Shown here piece after piece: positions 27,552-37,412 of a stretch of DNA of 64,000 nt. The notes under the pieces were generated by a model. That model was not told where the DNA came from, searched no databases, and saw only the letters and a program-made list of their open reading frames with translations. How positions within the stretch are numbered: the first letter of the stretch is position 1; each line of letters starts with the position of its first letter. Both the position numbers and the translations under genes were made by a program. Origin of the DNA: JAEUKH01 sp964447205 (GTDB lineage Bacteria > Myxococcota_A > Polyangia > Polyangiales > Ga0077539); the NCBI GenBank assembly GCA_964447205.1, contig CAYUSB010000001.1:124001-188000 (forward strand), in the 5' to 3' direction.

Positions 27552-28850
27552 ATGCACCGACCTAGCCCCTTCCTGCCCGCGGCCGCGGCCGCGTCGGCCG
27601 TCCTGGCCGCCCCCCTCGCGGCCCTCGCCGACGACAACCTCTTCAGCACGGCCCTCACCCGGCACGGATGGGCCGCGGCCCTGCCCGCGGCGGCCCTGGT
27701 GGGGCTCCTCACCGCGGCCACCCCCTGCGTGTACCCGATGATCGCCATCACGGTGTCGGTCTTCGGGGCCCGCAAGGCCGAGTCCAGAGGGCGGGCCATG
27801 CTCCTGTCCACGGCCTTCGTCCTGGGCCTGGCGGCCCTGTTCGTCCCCCTGGGGCTCTTCGCGGGGCTGTCGGGCACGGTGGCGGGCTCGCTCGCGGGCA
27901 ACCGCTGGGTGCAGCTCTTCGAGGCCGTCCTCATGCTCGCCATGGCCGCCAACATGTTTGGCCTCTTCGAGGTCTCGCTCCCGTCCGGCCTGCAAAACCG
28001 CCTCGCCTCCATCGGGGGCCTCGGGGTCAAGGGGGCCTTCCTCGTGGGCTTCGCCATGGGCCCCATCGCGGCCCCCTGCGCCACCGCGGGATTGGTCGGG
28101 ATCCTTGACCACGTCTTCCGCTCCCGCGACGCTGTGGGCGGGGCCGCGGCCCTGTTCGCGTACTCCATGGGCCTGGGGCTGCCCTTCTTCATCGTCGGCA
28201 CCTTCTCCATGGGCCTGCCCAAGCCCGGGGTGTGGATGGAGCGCATCAAGAGCGTGATGGGCCTCGTCCTGGTGGTCGTGGGCCTGTACTACCTCCGCCT
28301 CCTCGTCCCGCTCTTCGCCCACCCCCCGGGGTTTGTTTCGCCGCGGCCGTGGCTCTTCGCCGCCTTGGTGGCCGCAGGCCTCGCCGTCGGGGCCGTGCAC
28401 CTCTCCCTCAAGGACGGGAGCGCCTCCGAGCGCCTGCGTAAGGTCATCGGGATCGCCCTGGTCGGCCTCGGAGGGGTCTGGGCCGTGGCGTACGAGCCCC
28501 CCGCCCCGACCATCCCCTGGGAGACCACCCTCGGCGATTTCGGGCACCGGGCCCGGGCCGCCCGCCGCCCCGTCCTGGTCGATTTCGGGGCCTCCTGGTG
28601 CGCGGCCTGCGAGGAGCTCACCCACCGCACCTTCTCCGACCCGGCCGTGCGCCGCGAGGCCCGGCGCTTCATCGCCGTCAAGGTCGACGCCACGGACGAG
28701 ACCCCGGCCATCGCCGCGGTCCAGCAGCGGTACGGAGTCCGGGGGTTGCCCGTGGTGATCGCCTTCGACGCCGAGGGGCGCGAGGTCTGGAGGGTCACCG
28801 AGTTTGTCGCAGCCCCGCGGATGCTTGAGCTCCTTCGCAGGGTCCCGTGA
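27552..28850 (+). CDS. DsbD-like thiol:disulfide interchange protein (transmembrane plus thioredoxin domains)
   Basis: 432 residues. A signal peptide or first helix is followed by the DsbD/CcdA transmembrane domain (about 40-255). Its two redox cysteines are in TPCVYPM (C59) and AAPCATAG (C176). A periplasmic thioredoxin-like domain occupies about 320-432 with WCAACEEL (C350, C353). Such proteins carry electrons from cytoplasmic thioredoxin to periplasmic disulfide reductases or cytochrome c maturation. The N-terminal DsbD-alpha domain of E. coli DsbD is absent, as in shorter family members. The ATG is at 27552. The last bases overlap the next gene's GTG start by 4, suggesting translational coupling. 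Confidence 0.9.
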   Translation: MHRPSPFLPAAAAASAVLAAPLAALADDNLFSTALTRHGWAAALPAAALVGLLTAATPCVYPMIAITVSVFGARKAESRGRAMLLSTAFVLGLAALFVPLGLFAGLSGTVAGSLAGNRWVQLFEAVLMLAMAANMFGLFEVSLPSGLQNRLASIGGLGVKGAFLVGFAMGPIAAPCATAGLVGILDHVFRSRDAVGGAAALFAYSMGLGLPFFIVGTFSMGLPKPGVWMERIKSVMGLVLVVVGLYYLRLLVPLFAHPPGFVSPRPWLFAALVAAGLAVGAVHLSLKDGSASERLRKVIGIALVGLGGVWAVAYEPPAPTIPWETTLGDFGHRARAARRPVLVDFGASWCAACEELTHRTFSDPAVRREARRFIAVKVDATDETPAIAAVQQRYGVRGLPVVIAFDAEGREVWRVTEFVAAPRMLELLRRVP

Positions 28851-29488
28851 CGGCCCCTCCCCCGCCTCAGGGCGCCCCCCTGGGTCTCCTGGGCCTCCTG
28901 GGCCTGCTGGGCCTGCTCGGATGCTCGTCCCCGGATCCGCCGGTCGACGCGGGCCCGGTGGGCGACACGGGCCTGTGCGACCCGGGAGGGGCCACCGTGC
29001 AGATGGGGGTGGGCACAGACGCCTCCTTCGCCGACTACCGCCCCCTCGCCGAAGGCGACCCGGTGTACCTCGTCCCGGGCCCGCAGGGGGGGCAACACAT
29101 CTGGGTCCAGCTCCGGGGGCGCGGGTTCAACGGGACCCAACCGCGCATCGACCTCACGGCCGCGAGGGCCTCCGACGGGCTGATCCTCGGTCGGTTGCGC
29201 ATCCGGTTGCCCATGGGCCCGGCCCCCGACGACCCCCAGTCCCTGGGGCTCTCCTCGCAGACCCTCGTGCTCGACGACGACCTCTACTGCTCGGTCCTCC
29301 CCGGAGACATCGTGATCCGCCTGCGCCTCGACGACGGGTTTGGCCGCTGCGTGGCGGTCGAGCGGAGGGTCCGGGTGGCGGGGATCGCCCCGGAGGCCCT
29401 CGCCCTCGACCGCGAGGCCCGGATCCGCTGCTGCACCGAGCGCCTGCCCCGCTGCTTTCCCGACGCCGGGGTCGACGCCGGCCCCTGA
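28847..29488 (+). CDS. Small lipoprotein coupled to the DsbD-like gene
   Basis: 213 residues from a GTG that overlaps the dsbD-like stop (GTGA). The signal peptide is a run of LLG units (GLLGLLGLLGLLGC), built from near-identical 9-base repeats, ending in the lipobox LLGC. The mature part starts with an Asp/Pro-rich linker and contains six or more cysteines (DLYCSV, GRCVAV, RCCTERLPRCF). The beta-rich middle may be an Ig-like domain. Cysteines in an exported protein translated with a thiol-disulfide exchanger suggest it could be a client, which is inference. I recognise no family. Confidence 0.7.
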   Translation: MTAPPPPQGAPLGLLGLLGLLGLLGCSSPDPPVDAGPVGDTGLCDPGGATVQMGVGTDASFADYRPLAEGDPVYLVPGPQGGQHIWVQLRGRGFNGTQPRIDLTAARASDGLILGRLRIRLPMGPAPDDPQSLGLSSQTLVLDDDLYCSVLPGDIVIRLRLDDGFGRCVAVERRVRVAGIAPEALALDREARIRCCTERLPRCFPDAGVDAGP

Positions 29489-29555
29489 CCGCCCCGTGCG
29501 CGCGGAGGGCTGGTCCTGGCTTTGGGAGGCCCGGCATGGTAGGGGCCGCGCCGCA

Positions 29556-31379
<1,824 letters not shown>

Positions 31380-31398
31380 TCGGCCTCCGGCCCCCCGT

Positions 31399-31423
31399 GG
31401 CCCGCCCATCCCCCGGGCGGGCC
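31399..31423. terminator. GC-rich hairpin between convergent genes
   Basis: A perfect 9-bp stem, GGCCCGCCC (31399-31407) with GGGCGGGCC (31415-31423), and a 7-base loop, 20 bases after the typA stop. It lacks a U tract. Its place between convergent genes suits a bidirectional transcription stop. Confidence 0.4.
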
Positions 31424-31500
31424 GTGGGCGTTCACTTCCTCCACCGCCCAATACGTCCCCGTCTCGCTCCCCCAAACGGCGCGAGGCGCCCGCCCTACAA

Positions 31501-31518
31501 CTCCCTCCGAAGAGGGAG
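31501..31518. terminator. Short hairpin CTCCCTC-CGAA-GAGGGAG
   Basis: A perfect 7-bp stem with a 4-base CGAA loop, 38 bases beyond the 3' end of the minus-strand lipoprotein gene. It could terminate that gene together with the hairpin at 31399. No U tract is present. Confidence 0.35.
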
Positions 31519-31555
31519 CGGGGGCGTGCGCCTCGTCTGTGCAGACAGCGCGCGA

Positions 31556-32659
31556 TCAGCCCGCGGCGTCGACGGTGGACGCGTCGGTGGCGCCCGCGTC
31601 CGTCGGAGCCGGGGCGTCCGTCGGTGCCGGGGCGTCCGTCGGTGCCGGGCCGTCGGTGGGAACCCCGCCGTCGGTGCCGACCACGCCCGTGGGCTGGGCC
31701 GTGGTGGGGTACAGGCAGGTGCGCGGAGCCGTGGTGGCCGGCACGCCCATCGCATCCTCGGGATAGATGCAGATGGTGCCGCGGCGGCAGTCGCTGTTGG
31801 TCATGCAGTTCCTGAAAATGCAGATGGCCATGTTGTCGCCCGCGGCGGCGCGGGGCTGGACGGCCTCGGGATCGTCAGGGCACGCCGTGGCGCTGCGGGT
31901 GTTGAGGAAGCTGCCGCAGAGGCCCTGGGTGGGCCGCATGGCGCTGAGCGAGAAGCAGATGCCGCGGCACTGGGGCATCATGGTCATCTGGACCGCCTGC
32001 GGGTTGCAGGGGGACCCGTCGGGCAGGAGGGCCGAGTTGGACCCCGCGGTGCCGCACTGGCCCGTGCGGACGTTGCAGGTCGGGGTGGCCATGCCCATCG
32101 CGTTTTGCGCGCCGGCACAGTGGGAGTCTTCCGCGCAGTGGGCCCAGCAGCCCGTGTCGTCGGGCATCCCGCCCATGTTGTTGTACCAGAAACCCGTGCA
32201 GACCTGGCCGGCCGGACAGGCCCCCGCGGCCACGGTGTTTGCCGTGGGGGAGCAGGTGCGGGTGCAGGCCCCGGGCAGGCGCATCCCGCCCATCCCCGCG
32301 AGGGGAATACCCGACAGGCAGGTCCCGCCCACCCCGCCACAGGCGGTGCGCTCGGCCGAGGCCGACCCCTGCATGCAGGTGTTGGTGCAGAACCCAGGGC
32401 CCGTAAGGAAGCGCAGGCACCCGAGCTCGCCGTCGCCGCAGTCTTCGTCGGCCATGCAGGGGCCGCCCGCCCGGGTGCGCCCGGCGTCGGGGGTCCCGGT
32501 GTCGACGCGGCCCGTGTCGGTCGGCGCGGGGCCGGTGTCAGTCGCCGTGCCGGTGTCGGCCGGACCTGAATCGGTCGTGTTGTTGGCGGGGGGATCGTCG
32601 CCGCACCCGACCATCATCAGGGACGCCAACAACAAAGAAAAACAACCCATCTTGCGCAT
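31556..32659 (-). CDS. Cys-rich lipoprotein with Asp-Thr-Gly linker and APTD repeats
   Basis: 367 residues. The lipobox is MMVGC with lipidation Cys19, followed by a linker of DTG units (PADTGTATDTGPAPTDTG). The body has about 24 cysteines in disulfide-style spacing (GGPCMADEDCGDGELGC, GACTRTCSP, GCWAHCAEDSHCAG, CIFRNCMTNSDCRRGTICIYP). These resemble the short Cys modules common in myxobacterial surface proteins. The C-terminus is a run of APTDAP units from an 18-base DNA repeat (31592-31646). The ATG at 32659 has a good Shine-Dalgarno AGGAGG (32674..32669) 9 bases upstream. Function is unknown; a surface location is likely. Confidence 0.8.
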   Translation of the reverse strand: MRKMGCFSLLLASLMMVGCGDDPPANNTTDSGPADTGTATDTGPAPTDTGRVDTGTPDAGRTRAGGPCMADEDCGDGELGCLRFLTGPGFCTNTCMQGSASAERTACGGVGGTCLSGIPLAGMGGMRLPGACTRTCSPTANTVAAGACPAGQVCTGFWYNNMGGMPDDTGCWAHCAEDSHCAGAQNAMGMATPTCNVRTGQCGTAGSNSALLPDGSPCNPQAVQMTMMPQCRGICFSLSAMRPTQGLCGSFLNTRSATACPDDPEAVQPRAAAGDNMAICIFRNCMTNSDCRRGTICIYPEDAMGVPATTAPRTCLYPTTAQPTGVVGTDGGVPTDGPAPTDAPAPTDAPAPTDAGATDASTVDAAG

Positions 32660-32826
32660 CACGAGAAGCCTCCTGCTCGGTTACCTACTGCACGATCCAC
32701 GTCGGGCCGCGCTGAGGGGCGCGAGACGACGAAGCAAGTCGATGTGGCGATCACGTCGAGTCCGTGCATCGCTCCCGGCGGGCTGCGCCAGGGCTACGGC
32801 CGGTCTCTACCACAAAATCGTCCCTG

Positions 32827-33462
32827 TCACGACCCCGCCTTCGCGGTCTCACGTCCCGTCACGGCCTCGAGGGCGCGCTCGGCCGCCGCAGCGGCCTGGG
32901 CCACCTCCTCCTCCTGGCCGCCGAGGTAGAGGCGCCCGAAGGCCCCGAAGCTGATGACCTCCAGGAGGTTGATCTGGGCGGCCTTCTCGGCCTCGTTGGC
33001 GGCCAGGGCCGCGTAGCCCGCGGGGCGGCACTCGAGCACGTAGAGGGTCTCGCCCTCAAGCAGGAGCTGCCCGTGGCGCATGCGGTTGACCAGCATGGCC
33101 TGGTGGCCGTCGATGCCCGTGATGATCTCGCGCGACACCACCGACGGTCGCATGCGGTCTTTCAGGGTGCACCCGGCCCGCTCGAGGATCGCGTCGGCCG
33201 CGGCCCGGACGTCGCCCTGGTCGAAGTGGTGGACCTCCAGGAGGCCGTACGAGCGCTCGACGATCTGCATCCCGGGCAGGACCCGGGTGTGTTTGAGGGC
33301 CGCGTCGGTGAGGGCGTTGATGGCGATCCCAGGGGCCACCTCCACGAGCAGGGCGGCCTGGCCCGCGAGGGGCTGAAAGCCCGAGGCCACCGTCTGGAAG
33401 AAGCCCGCGAGCTGGGGTTGCAGCACGTCGAGGAAACACAGGGTCCGCAGGTCGATGGCCAT
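32827..33462 (-). CDS. Tandem bacterial-microcompartment (BMC) domain protein
   Basis: 211 residues, the length of tandem BMC-T shell proteins. The first BMC-like unit (about 35-97) reads ALLVEVAPGIAINALTDAAL then VERSYGLLEVHHFDQGDVRAAADAIL. The second (about 140-205) reads LYVLECRPAGYAALAANEAE then ISFGAFGRLYLGGQEEEVAQAAAAA. Both follow the BMC pattern: beta strand, helix with DaaLK/NEAEK, strand, Gly-x-Leu strand, then the xxVxxAxxA helix. BMC-T proteins form trimers tiling microcompartment shells. There is no signature enzyme, pentamer or single-BMC gene here, so a conventional organelle is not indicated. It is downstream of, and collinear with, a Ser/Thr kinase (93 bases). The start is MAIDLRTLCF at 33462; the assignment is by pattern only. 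Confidence 0.72.
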   Translation of the reverse strand: MAIDLRTLCFLDVLQPQLAGFFQTVASGFQPLAGQAALLVEVAPGIAINALTDAALKHTRVLPGMQIVERSYGLLEVHHFDQGDVRAAADAILERAGCTLKDRMRPSVVSREIITGIDGHQAMLVNRMRHGQLLLEGETLYVLECRPAGYAALAANEAEKAAQINLLEVISFGAFGRLYLGGQEEEVAQAAAAAERALEAVTGRETAKAGS

Positions 33463-33555
33463 AGGTTCCCGAGGGTGGTACCGCCCCGATGGCGGCGGCG
33501 TCAACGGGGGCGCGGCCCGAAGTGCGCCGCGGAGCTCCGCGGAGACGGCGCAGGC

Positions 33556-34920
33556 CTACACCACCCCCACGAGCCCGAGGGCCCCGTAGAGCAGCGCTCC
33601 GACCCCCAACGCCGCCGACACGACCCCTGCGAGCAGCAGGACCGTCGCCACCAGGGGGTGGCGGTCGATGGCGTGCAGGGCCATGTGGGCCACCCGTTTG
33701 GTCGCCGAGATGTGGCACTGCATCTTGATGCGCCCCGAGAGGATGTCCTCCAGGGCGTCGGCCATTTCGCCCGCGTTGGCGAAGCGGTCCTCAGGCTTCG
33801 GGGCCACCGCGTGGCGGATGTAGTGCAGGTACTCCATCGGGGCCCCCGTCGCCACGGCCAGGGCCACCCACTCCACGAGCGTACGCTCGCCCACCGAGGC
33901 CACCGCGAGGAGCACCTCCTGCACGCTCTTCTTGTCGTCGAGGTAGTGCCGCAGAGACATCAGCTCGTGAAACACCACCCCCAGGCTGTACACGTCGCTG
34001 CGCTCGTTGATCCGGTCGGTCTCGCCGCGGGCCTGCTCGGGGGACATGTAGTGGGGCGTCCCCATGATCGCGCCGTACTGGGTCTCCAGGCTCGATCCCG
34101 CGTGGGCCGCGGGGGCCCGCGTCGCATTGTCCGAGGCCCCCGGGTCGTCGCCCCGGACCGACCGGGCGAGGCCCCAGTCCATGACCATGACCTCGCCGTA
34201 GGGGCCCACCATCACGTTGGCCGGCTTGATGTCCCGGTGCAGGATCCCCCGGGCGTGGGCGTACTGGACCGCCCGCAGGATCCCCAAAAACACCTGGGCC
34301 CGCACCTCGTACGGGAAGCGCCGGGTGTACGCCTCGTCGCCCGCGGCGAGCTTCTCGATGATGGTCTCCAGGGTCTCGCCCTCGACGTACTTCATCACGA
34401 AGTAGTGCTGGCCCTCCTCGTCGATGCCCACGTCGTGGACGGGGACGATGTTGGGGTGCTCCAGGCGGCCGATGGTGCGCACCTCCTGGGCGAAGCGCAG
34501 CAGCGAGGAGGTCCCCCGGTGCTCCGCCCGCAGCCGCTTGATGGCCACCCGCCGGTCGATGTCGTGGTCGAGGGCGAGGGCCACTTCGCCCATGCCCCCC
34601 TCGCCCACCACCTTCAGCCGCTCGTAGCGGAGCCTGTCGGTGTAGAAGACCACCTCCCCTCCCTCCAGCACCGGCAGGACCGTAGCCCGGGCGGCCGAGC
34701 TCGGCCTCGAGGCGGGCATGGAGAAGCGCGCGTCCTCCACCGCCATCGTGGCGTCGGCGGACATGTCGGGCAGGCGCACCGCGACGGTCGGGTCTTCGTC
34801 GAGGAGGGTGTTGGCGGTGCCGGGCGGGTCGAGGAGGGTGTCCTTCGGCGGGCGGCTGCCCGGGGTCTCGGCGGAGGTCGAAGGGGAGGGCCGTGTGCCG
34901 AAGGCGATGGTCTCAGACAT
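33556..34920 (-). CDS. Hanks-type Ser/Thr protein kinase with C-terminal membrane anchor
   Basis: 454 residues. After a 95-residue Ser/Thr/Pro-rich N-terminus the kinase domain spans about 100-400: glycine loop VGEGGMG (105-111), Lys128, Glu146, HRDIKPAN (Asp230, Asn235), and DWG in place of DFG (Asp248). The activation segment ends GTPHYMSPEQARG. One transmembrane helix is at about 423-448, close to the C-terminus, leaving almost no extracytoplasmic sensor. Such tail-anchored kinases act from the cytoplasmic face. Its neighbours are an OB-fold membrane protein (52 bases upstream) and the BMC-domain gene downstream, all on one strand. Confidence 0.92.
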   Translation of the reverse strand: MSETIAFGTRPSPSTSAETPGSRPPKDTLLDPPGTANTLLDEDPTVAVRLPDMSADATMAVEDARFSMPASRPSSAARATVLPVLEGGEVVFYTDRLRYERLKVVGEGGMGEVALALDHDIDRRVAIKRLRAEHRGTSSLLRFAQEVRTIGRLEHPNIVPVHDVGIDEEGQHYFVMKYVEGETLETIIEKLAAGDEAYTRRFPYEVRAQVFLGILRAVQYAHARGILHRDIKPANVMVGPYGEVMVMDWGLARSVRGDDPGASDNATRAPAAHAGSSLETQYGAIMGTPHYMSPEQARGETDRINERSDVYSLGVVFHELMSLRHYLDDKKSVQEVLLAVASVGERTLVEWVALAVATGAPMEYLHYIRHAVAPKPEDRFANAGEMADALEDILSGRIKMQCHISATKRVAHMALHAIDRHPLVATVLLLAGVVSAALGVGALLYGALGLVGVV

Positions 34921-34972
34921 GGGTGTCGCTCCGTGGTGCTTGGGGTGCGGGCCGATCGACGGCCGACGCGCC

Positions 34973-35884
34973 CTACTCCGCCCGCTTCGTCTGCACGCCG
35001 GGGCTCGGCTCGTGGGGGAGGGTCGCGGGGGCGGTCTCGGCGGCCTGATCGGCCCGCATCCGCACCCGGGTGAATCGATCGAGGGGCTCGACCAGGACGA
35101 CGTTGCGGTCGAGGTCCCAGTGGCTCACCACCACCCGCTCGCCCCGGCGGAGGGTGCCCCCGTCGAAGCGGGCGTCGAGGATCAATCCGGCCCCCCCGTC
35201 GATCACCGACACCTGGCCGAAGGTGGCGTCGAGGCGCCCGGTGGTGACCTCGGCCTCCTTGCCGATCAGGTCGGCCCGGGTGCGGGCGGGGCGCGTAGCG
35301 AACAGGGGGGCCAGGGGCCGCACGGACCAGGCCGCGAGACGCACCGCAGCCAGCAGCGACACCACCCCGAGGGCCATGCCCAGGACCCACGACGGCAGGC
35401 CCATCCGCTCCAGGGCGGGGCCCGCGGTGACCTTGGCCAGGACCGTCAGCAGCCAGCCGTAGATCACCACCACGCTGCCCGCCACCGTCACCGGAACCCT
35501 CCGCAGGTGCACCCCCCCGAGGGCGCTCAACACGCCCCCGTGTCCCCCCGCCCCCTCCGCCCCCGCCCCCTCTGCCCCCGCCCCCTCTGCCCCGGTGTGT
35601 CCGCCTCCGAGGTCGCCGACAGACCCCGAGGCCCCGACCGCGTCGGCCGGGCTGCCCAGGGCCCCGGTCGCCTCGGCGGCGTGGGCCACGCCGTCTGCGG
35701 CCCCGTCGACGGCCCCGTCGAGCATGCCCTTGGCAGCCCCCCCGGCCCCGTGTTCGGCCCCCCCGAGGGCGTCGAGGTCGACCGCCCCGACGACCACCGT
35801 CAGCCAGTAGAGCAGCACGAGCCCCAGGAGCACCGTGTACAGGGCCCCAGGAAAAGTCTCGATCGCGTGAAGCAGGCCGCCCAT
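34973..35884 (-). CDS. YqiJ-like inner-membrane protein with C-terminal OB fold
   Basis: 303 residues. An N-terminal transmembrane helix (YTVLLGLVLLYWLTVVVGAV) is followed by an Ala/Gly/Glu/Asp-rich segment. That segment contains GAEGAG repeats from three 15-base DNA units at 35551-35595. Two or three more membrane helices lie at about 135-205. A soluble C-terminal domain (about 215-290) has the NfeD/YqiJ OB-fold look: LIGKEAEVTTGRLDATFGQVSV and RRGERVVVSHWDLDRNVVLVEPL. YqiJ-type proteins pair with flotillins; no flotillin gene is adjacent here. TAGCAT lies 12 bases before the ATG. It is probably the first gene of a unit with the kinase and the BMC protein. Confidence 0.8.
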   Translation of the reverse strand: MGGLLHAIETFPGALYTVLLGLVLLYWLTVVVGAVDLDALGGAEHGAGGAAKGMLDGAVDGAADGVAHAAEATGALGSPADAVGASGSVGDLGGGHTGAEGAGAEGAGAEGAGGHGGVLSALGGVHLRRVPVTVAGSVVVIYGWLLTVLAKVTAGPALERMGLPSWVLGMALGVVSLLAAVRLAAWSVRPLAPLFATRPARTRADLIGKEAEVTTGRLDATFGQVSVIDGGAGLILDARFDGGTLRRGERVVVSHWDLDRNVVLVEPLDRFTRVRMRADQAAETAPATLPHEPSPGVQTKRAE

Positions 35885-36006
35885 GGGAGTGCCCGGATGC
35901 TAGCAGACTCGACACTTCCCCGGGGTGACCCACATTGACAGCCGATCGCGCTCCCCACACCCTCCCCCGGGTCGCGTCGAGGTCCTTCCCCCGCGCGGGC
36001 GACACT

Positions 36007-37377
36007 GTGAGGCTCTCTGTGCCCGGATCGAATCGGCTTCGTACCCTGATCACCGCGTCGGTCACGGCGTGGGTGGTGGTGGCTGGCTGCTCGAGCGAGT
36101 TTCCCTCCGAGGACTTTACGGTGGGTGAGCTGAGAGACGGAGCCATCGACGCCGCCGAAGTCCCCGACGACGCCCCCATCGCCCCGCAGGACACAGGCCC
36201 CGATGCGGGCCTGACCCCCGCGGTCGACGCGCCCCCCGCCGACACGGGGCGCGTTCTGCCTCAAGACAGCGGCGGCGATGCGGGCCTCCCCGCCCCGCGG
36301 GACACGGGCATCGACACGAGCATCACCCCCCCGCGAGACACCGGCATCGACACAGGCTCCATCCCGGCCCGAGACACCGGCATCGACGCAGGCTCCATCC
36401 CGCCCCGGGACACCGGCATCGACGTACCCCGGGACACCGGCATCGACGTACCCCGGGACACCGGCCGCGATACAGGCATCGATGTCCCCCGCGACACCGG
36501 CATCGACGTGCCCCGAGACACCGGCGTCGACACGGGGTCGCCCGCGGGTGACGATCCTGTCGTGTACCAGGGCACCTTCCCCGCGCGGACGGGGCGGTTC
36601 TCGGCCAACCTCACCGTCCTCGGGGAGCGCCGCGCGGTGCTCCTGGTGGTCCCGACCAACGCCGGGCCGACGCCCCCGCTCCTCGTGCTCTTCCACGGGA
36701 CCAACGGAGACGGCAGCGTGGTGATGGACGAGACCAGCGCCCAGACCCTGGCCAACTCCGCCGGGGTCATCGTCGTCGCCCCCACATCGCGCTGGCTGCC
36801 CTTCGGCGACTTCGACCACGACGACGGCTCGACCTACTGGGAGACCGCCACCAACCCCAACCCCAACACCAACCAGGACCTCGTCCTGACCCGGGCCATC
36901 CTCGCCGAGGCCCGCCGGGCCTACAACGTCGACCGCACCCGGGTGTACGCCCTCGGCCACTCCAACGGGGCCTTCATGGCCCACTTCAGCGCCCAGATCC
37001 TCCGCGACCGCATCGCCGCCTACGCCTCCAACTCGGGCGGGATCGTCAACTGCCGGACCACCCTCTCGTGCGGCTTCGAAGCCAGCGGGACGACCTGCGC
37101 CCAACTCCGCAGCCGGGCGGGCTACTGCGCCTGCACGGGCCCCGACCTGCCCATCCCCGTGGCCACCTCGGGCAACCGCCCCGCGGCCTTCATCACCCAC
37201 GGGTCGCGCGACCCCCTCGTGTCGGTCTACTACTCCTGCGTGCTCGAAGACCGCCTCCGGGCCGCCGGGGCCACCTTCCAGACCACCATCCTCAACGACG
37301 AGGGCCACGCCATCCCGCGCGACCTCGCCCAGACCGCCTGGGCCTTCCTGCGCACACGCACCCTCGGGATGCCCTGA
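36007..37377 (+). CDS. Secreted esterase (LpqC/PHB-depolymerase-like) lipoprotein with RDTGID linker
   Basis: 456 residues from a GTG at 36007. The signal peptide ends in the lipobox VVAGC (Cys28). Residues about 45-180 are a low-complexity linker, mostly RDTGID units. The catalytic part (about 185-456) is an alpha/beta hydrolase: LLVLFHGTNGDG (oxyanion region), GHSNGAFMAH (nucleophile Ser in GxSxG), GSRDPLVSV (likely Asp) and NDEGHAIP (likely His). This is the feruloyl esterase/PHB depolymerase-like group, acting outside the cell on ester polymers or conjugates. The GTG at 36019 is an alternative start; an in-frame TTG at 35935 gives a poor signal peptide. No Shine-Dalgarno sequence is evident. 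Confidence 0.82.
   Translation: MRLSVPGSNRLRTLITASVTAWVVVAGCSSEFPSEDFTVGELRDGAIDAAEVPDDAPIAPQDTGPDAGLTPAVDAPPADTGRVLPQDSGGDAGLPAPRDTGIDTSITPPRDTGIDTGSIPARDTGIDAGSIPPRDTGIDVPRDTGIDVPRDTGRDTGIDVPRDTGIDVPRDTGVDTGSPAGDDPVVYQGTFPARTGRFSANLTVLGERRAVLLVVPTNAGPTPPLLVLFHGTNGDGSVVMDETSAQTLANSAGVIVVAPTSRWLPFGDFDHDDGSTYWETATNPNPNTNQDLVLTRAILAEARRAYNVDRTRVYALGHSNGAFMAHFSAQILRDRIAAYASNSGGIVNCRTTLSCGFEASGTTCAQLRSRAGYCACTGPDLPIPVATSGNRPAAFITHGSRDPLVSVYYSCVLEDRLRAAGATFQTTILNDEGHAIPRDLAQTAWAFLRTRTLGMP
36298..36540 (+). repeat. In-frame repeat encoding RDTGID units
   Basis: About nine imperfect copies of a unit whose core is cggGACACCGGCATCGAC, spaced at 24 or 36 bases. Two 24-base copies in the middle (CCCCGGGACACCGGCATCGA repeated) are identical. 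The repeat forms the linker of the esterase lipoprotein. Unit lengths are multiples of three, so slippage would change linker length without breaking the frame. Confidence 0.8.
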
Positions 37378-37412
37378 TCACCGCCCTCCGCCCGCGCGGT
37401 CGGACCGTCCCC

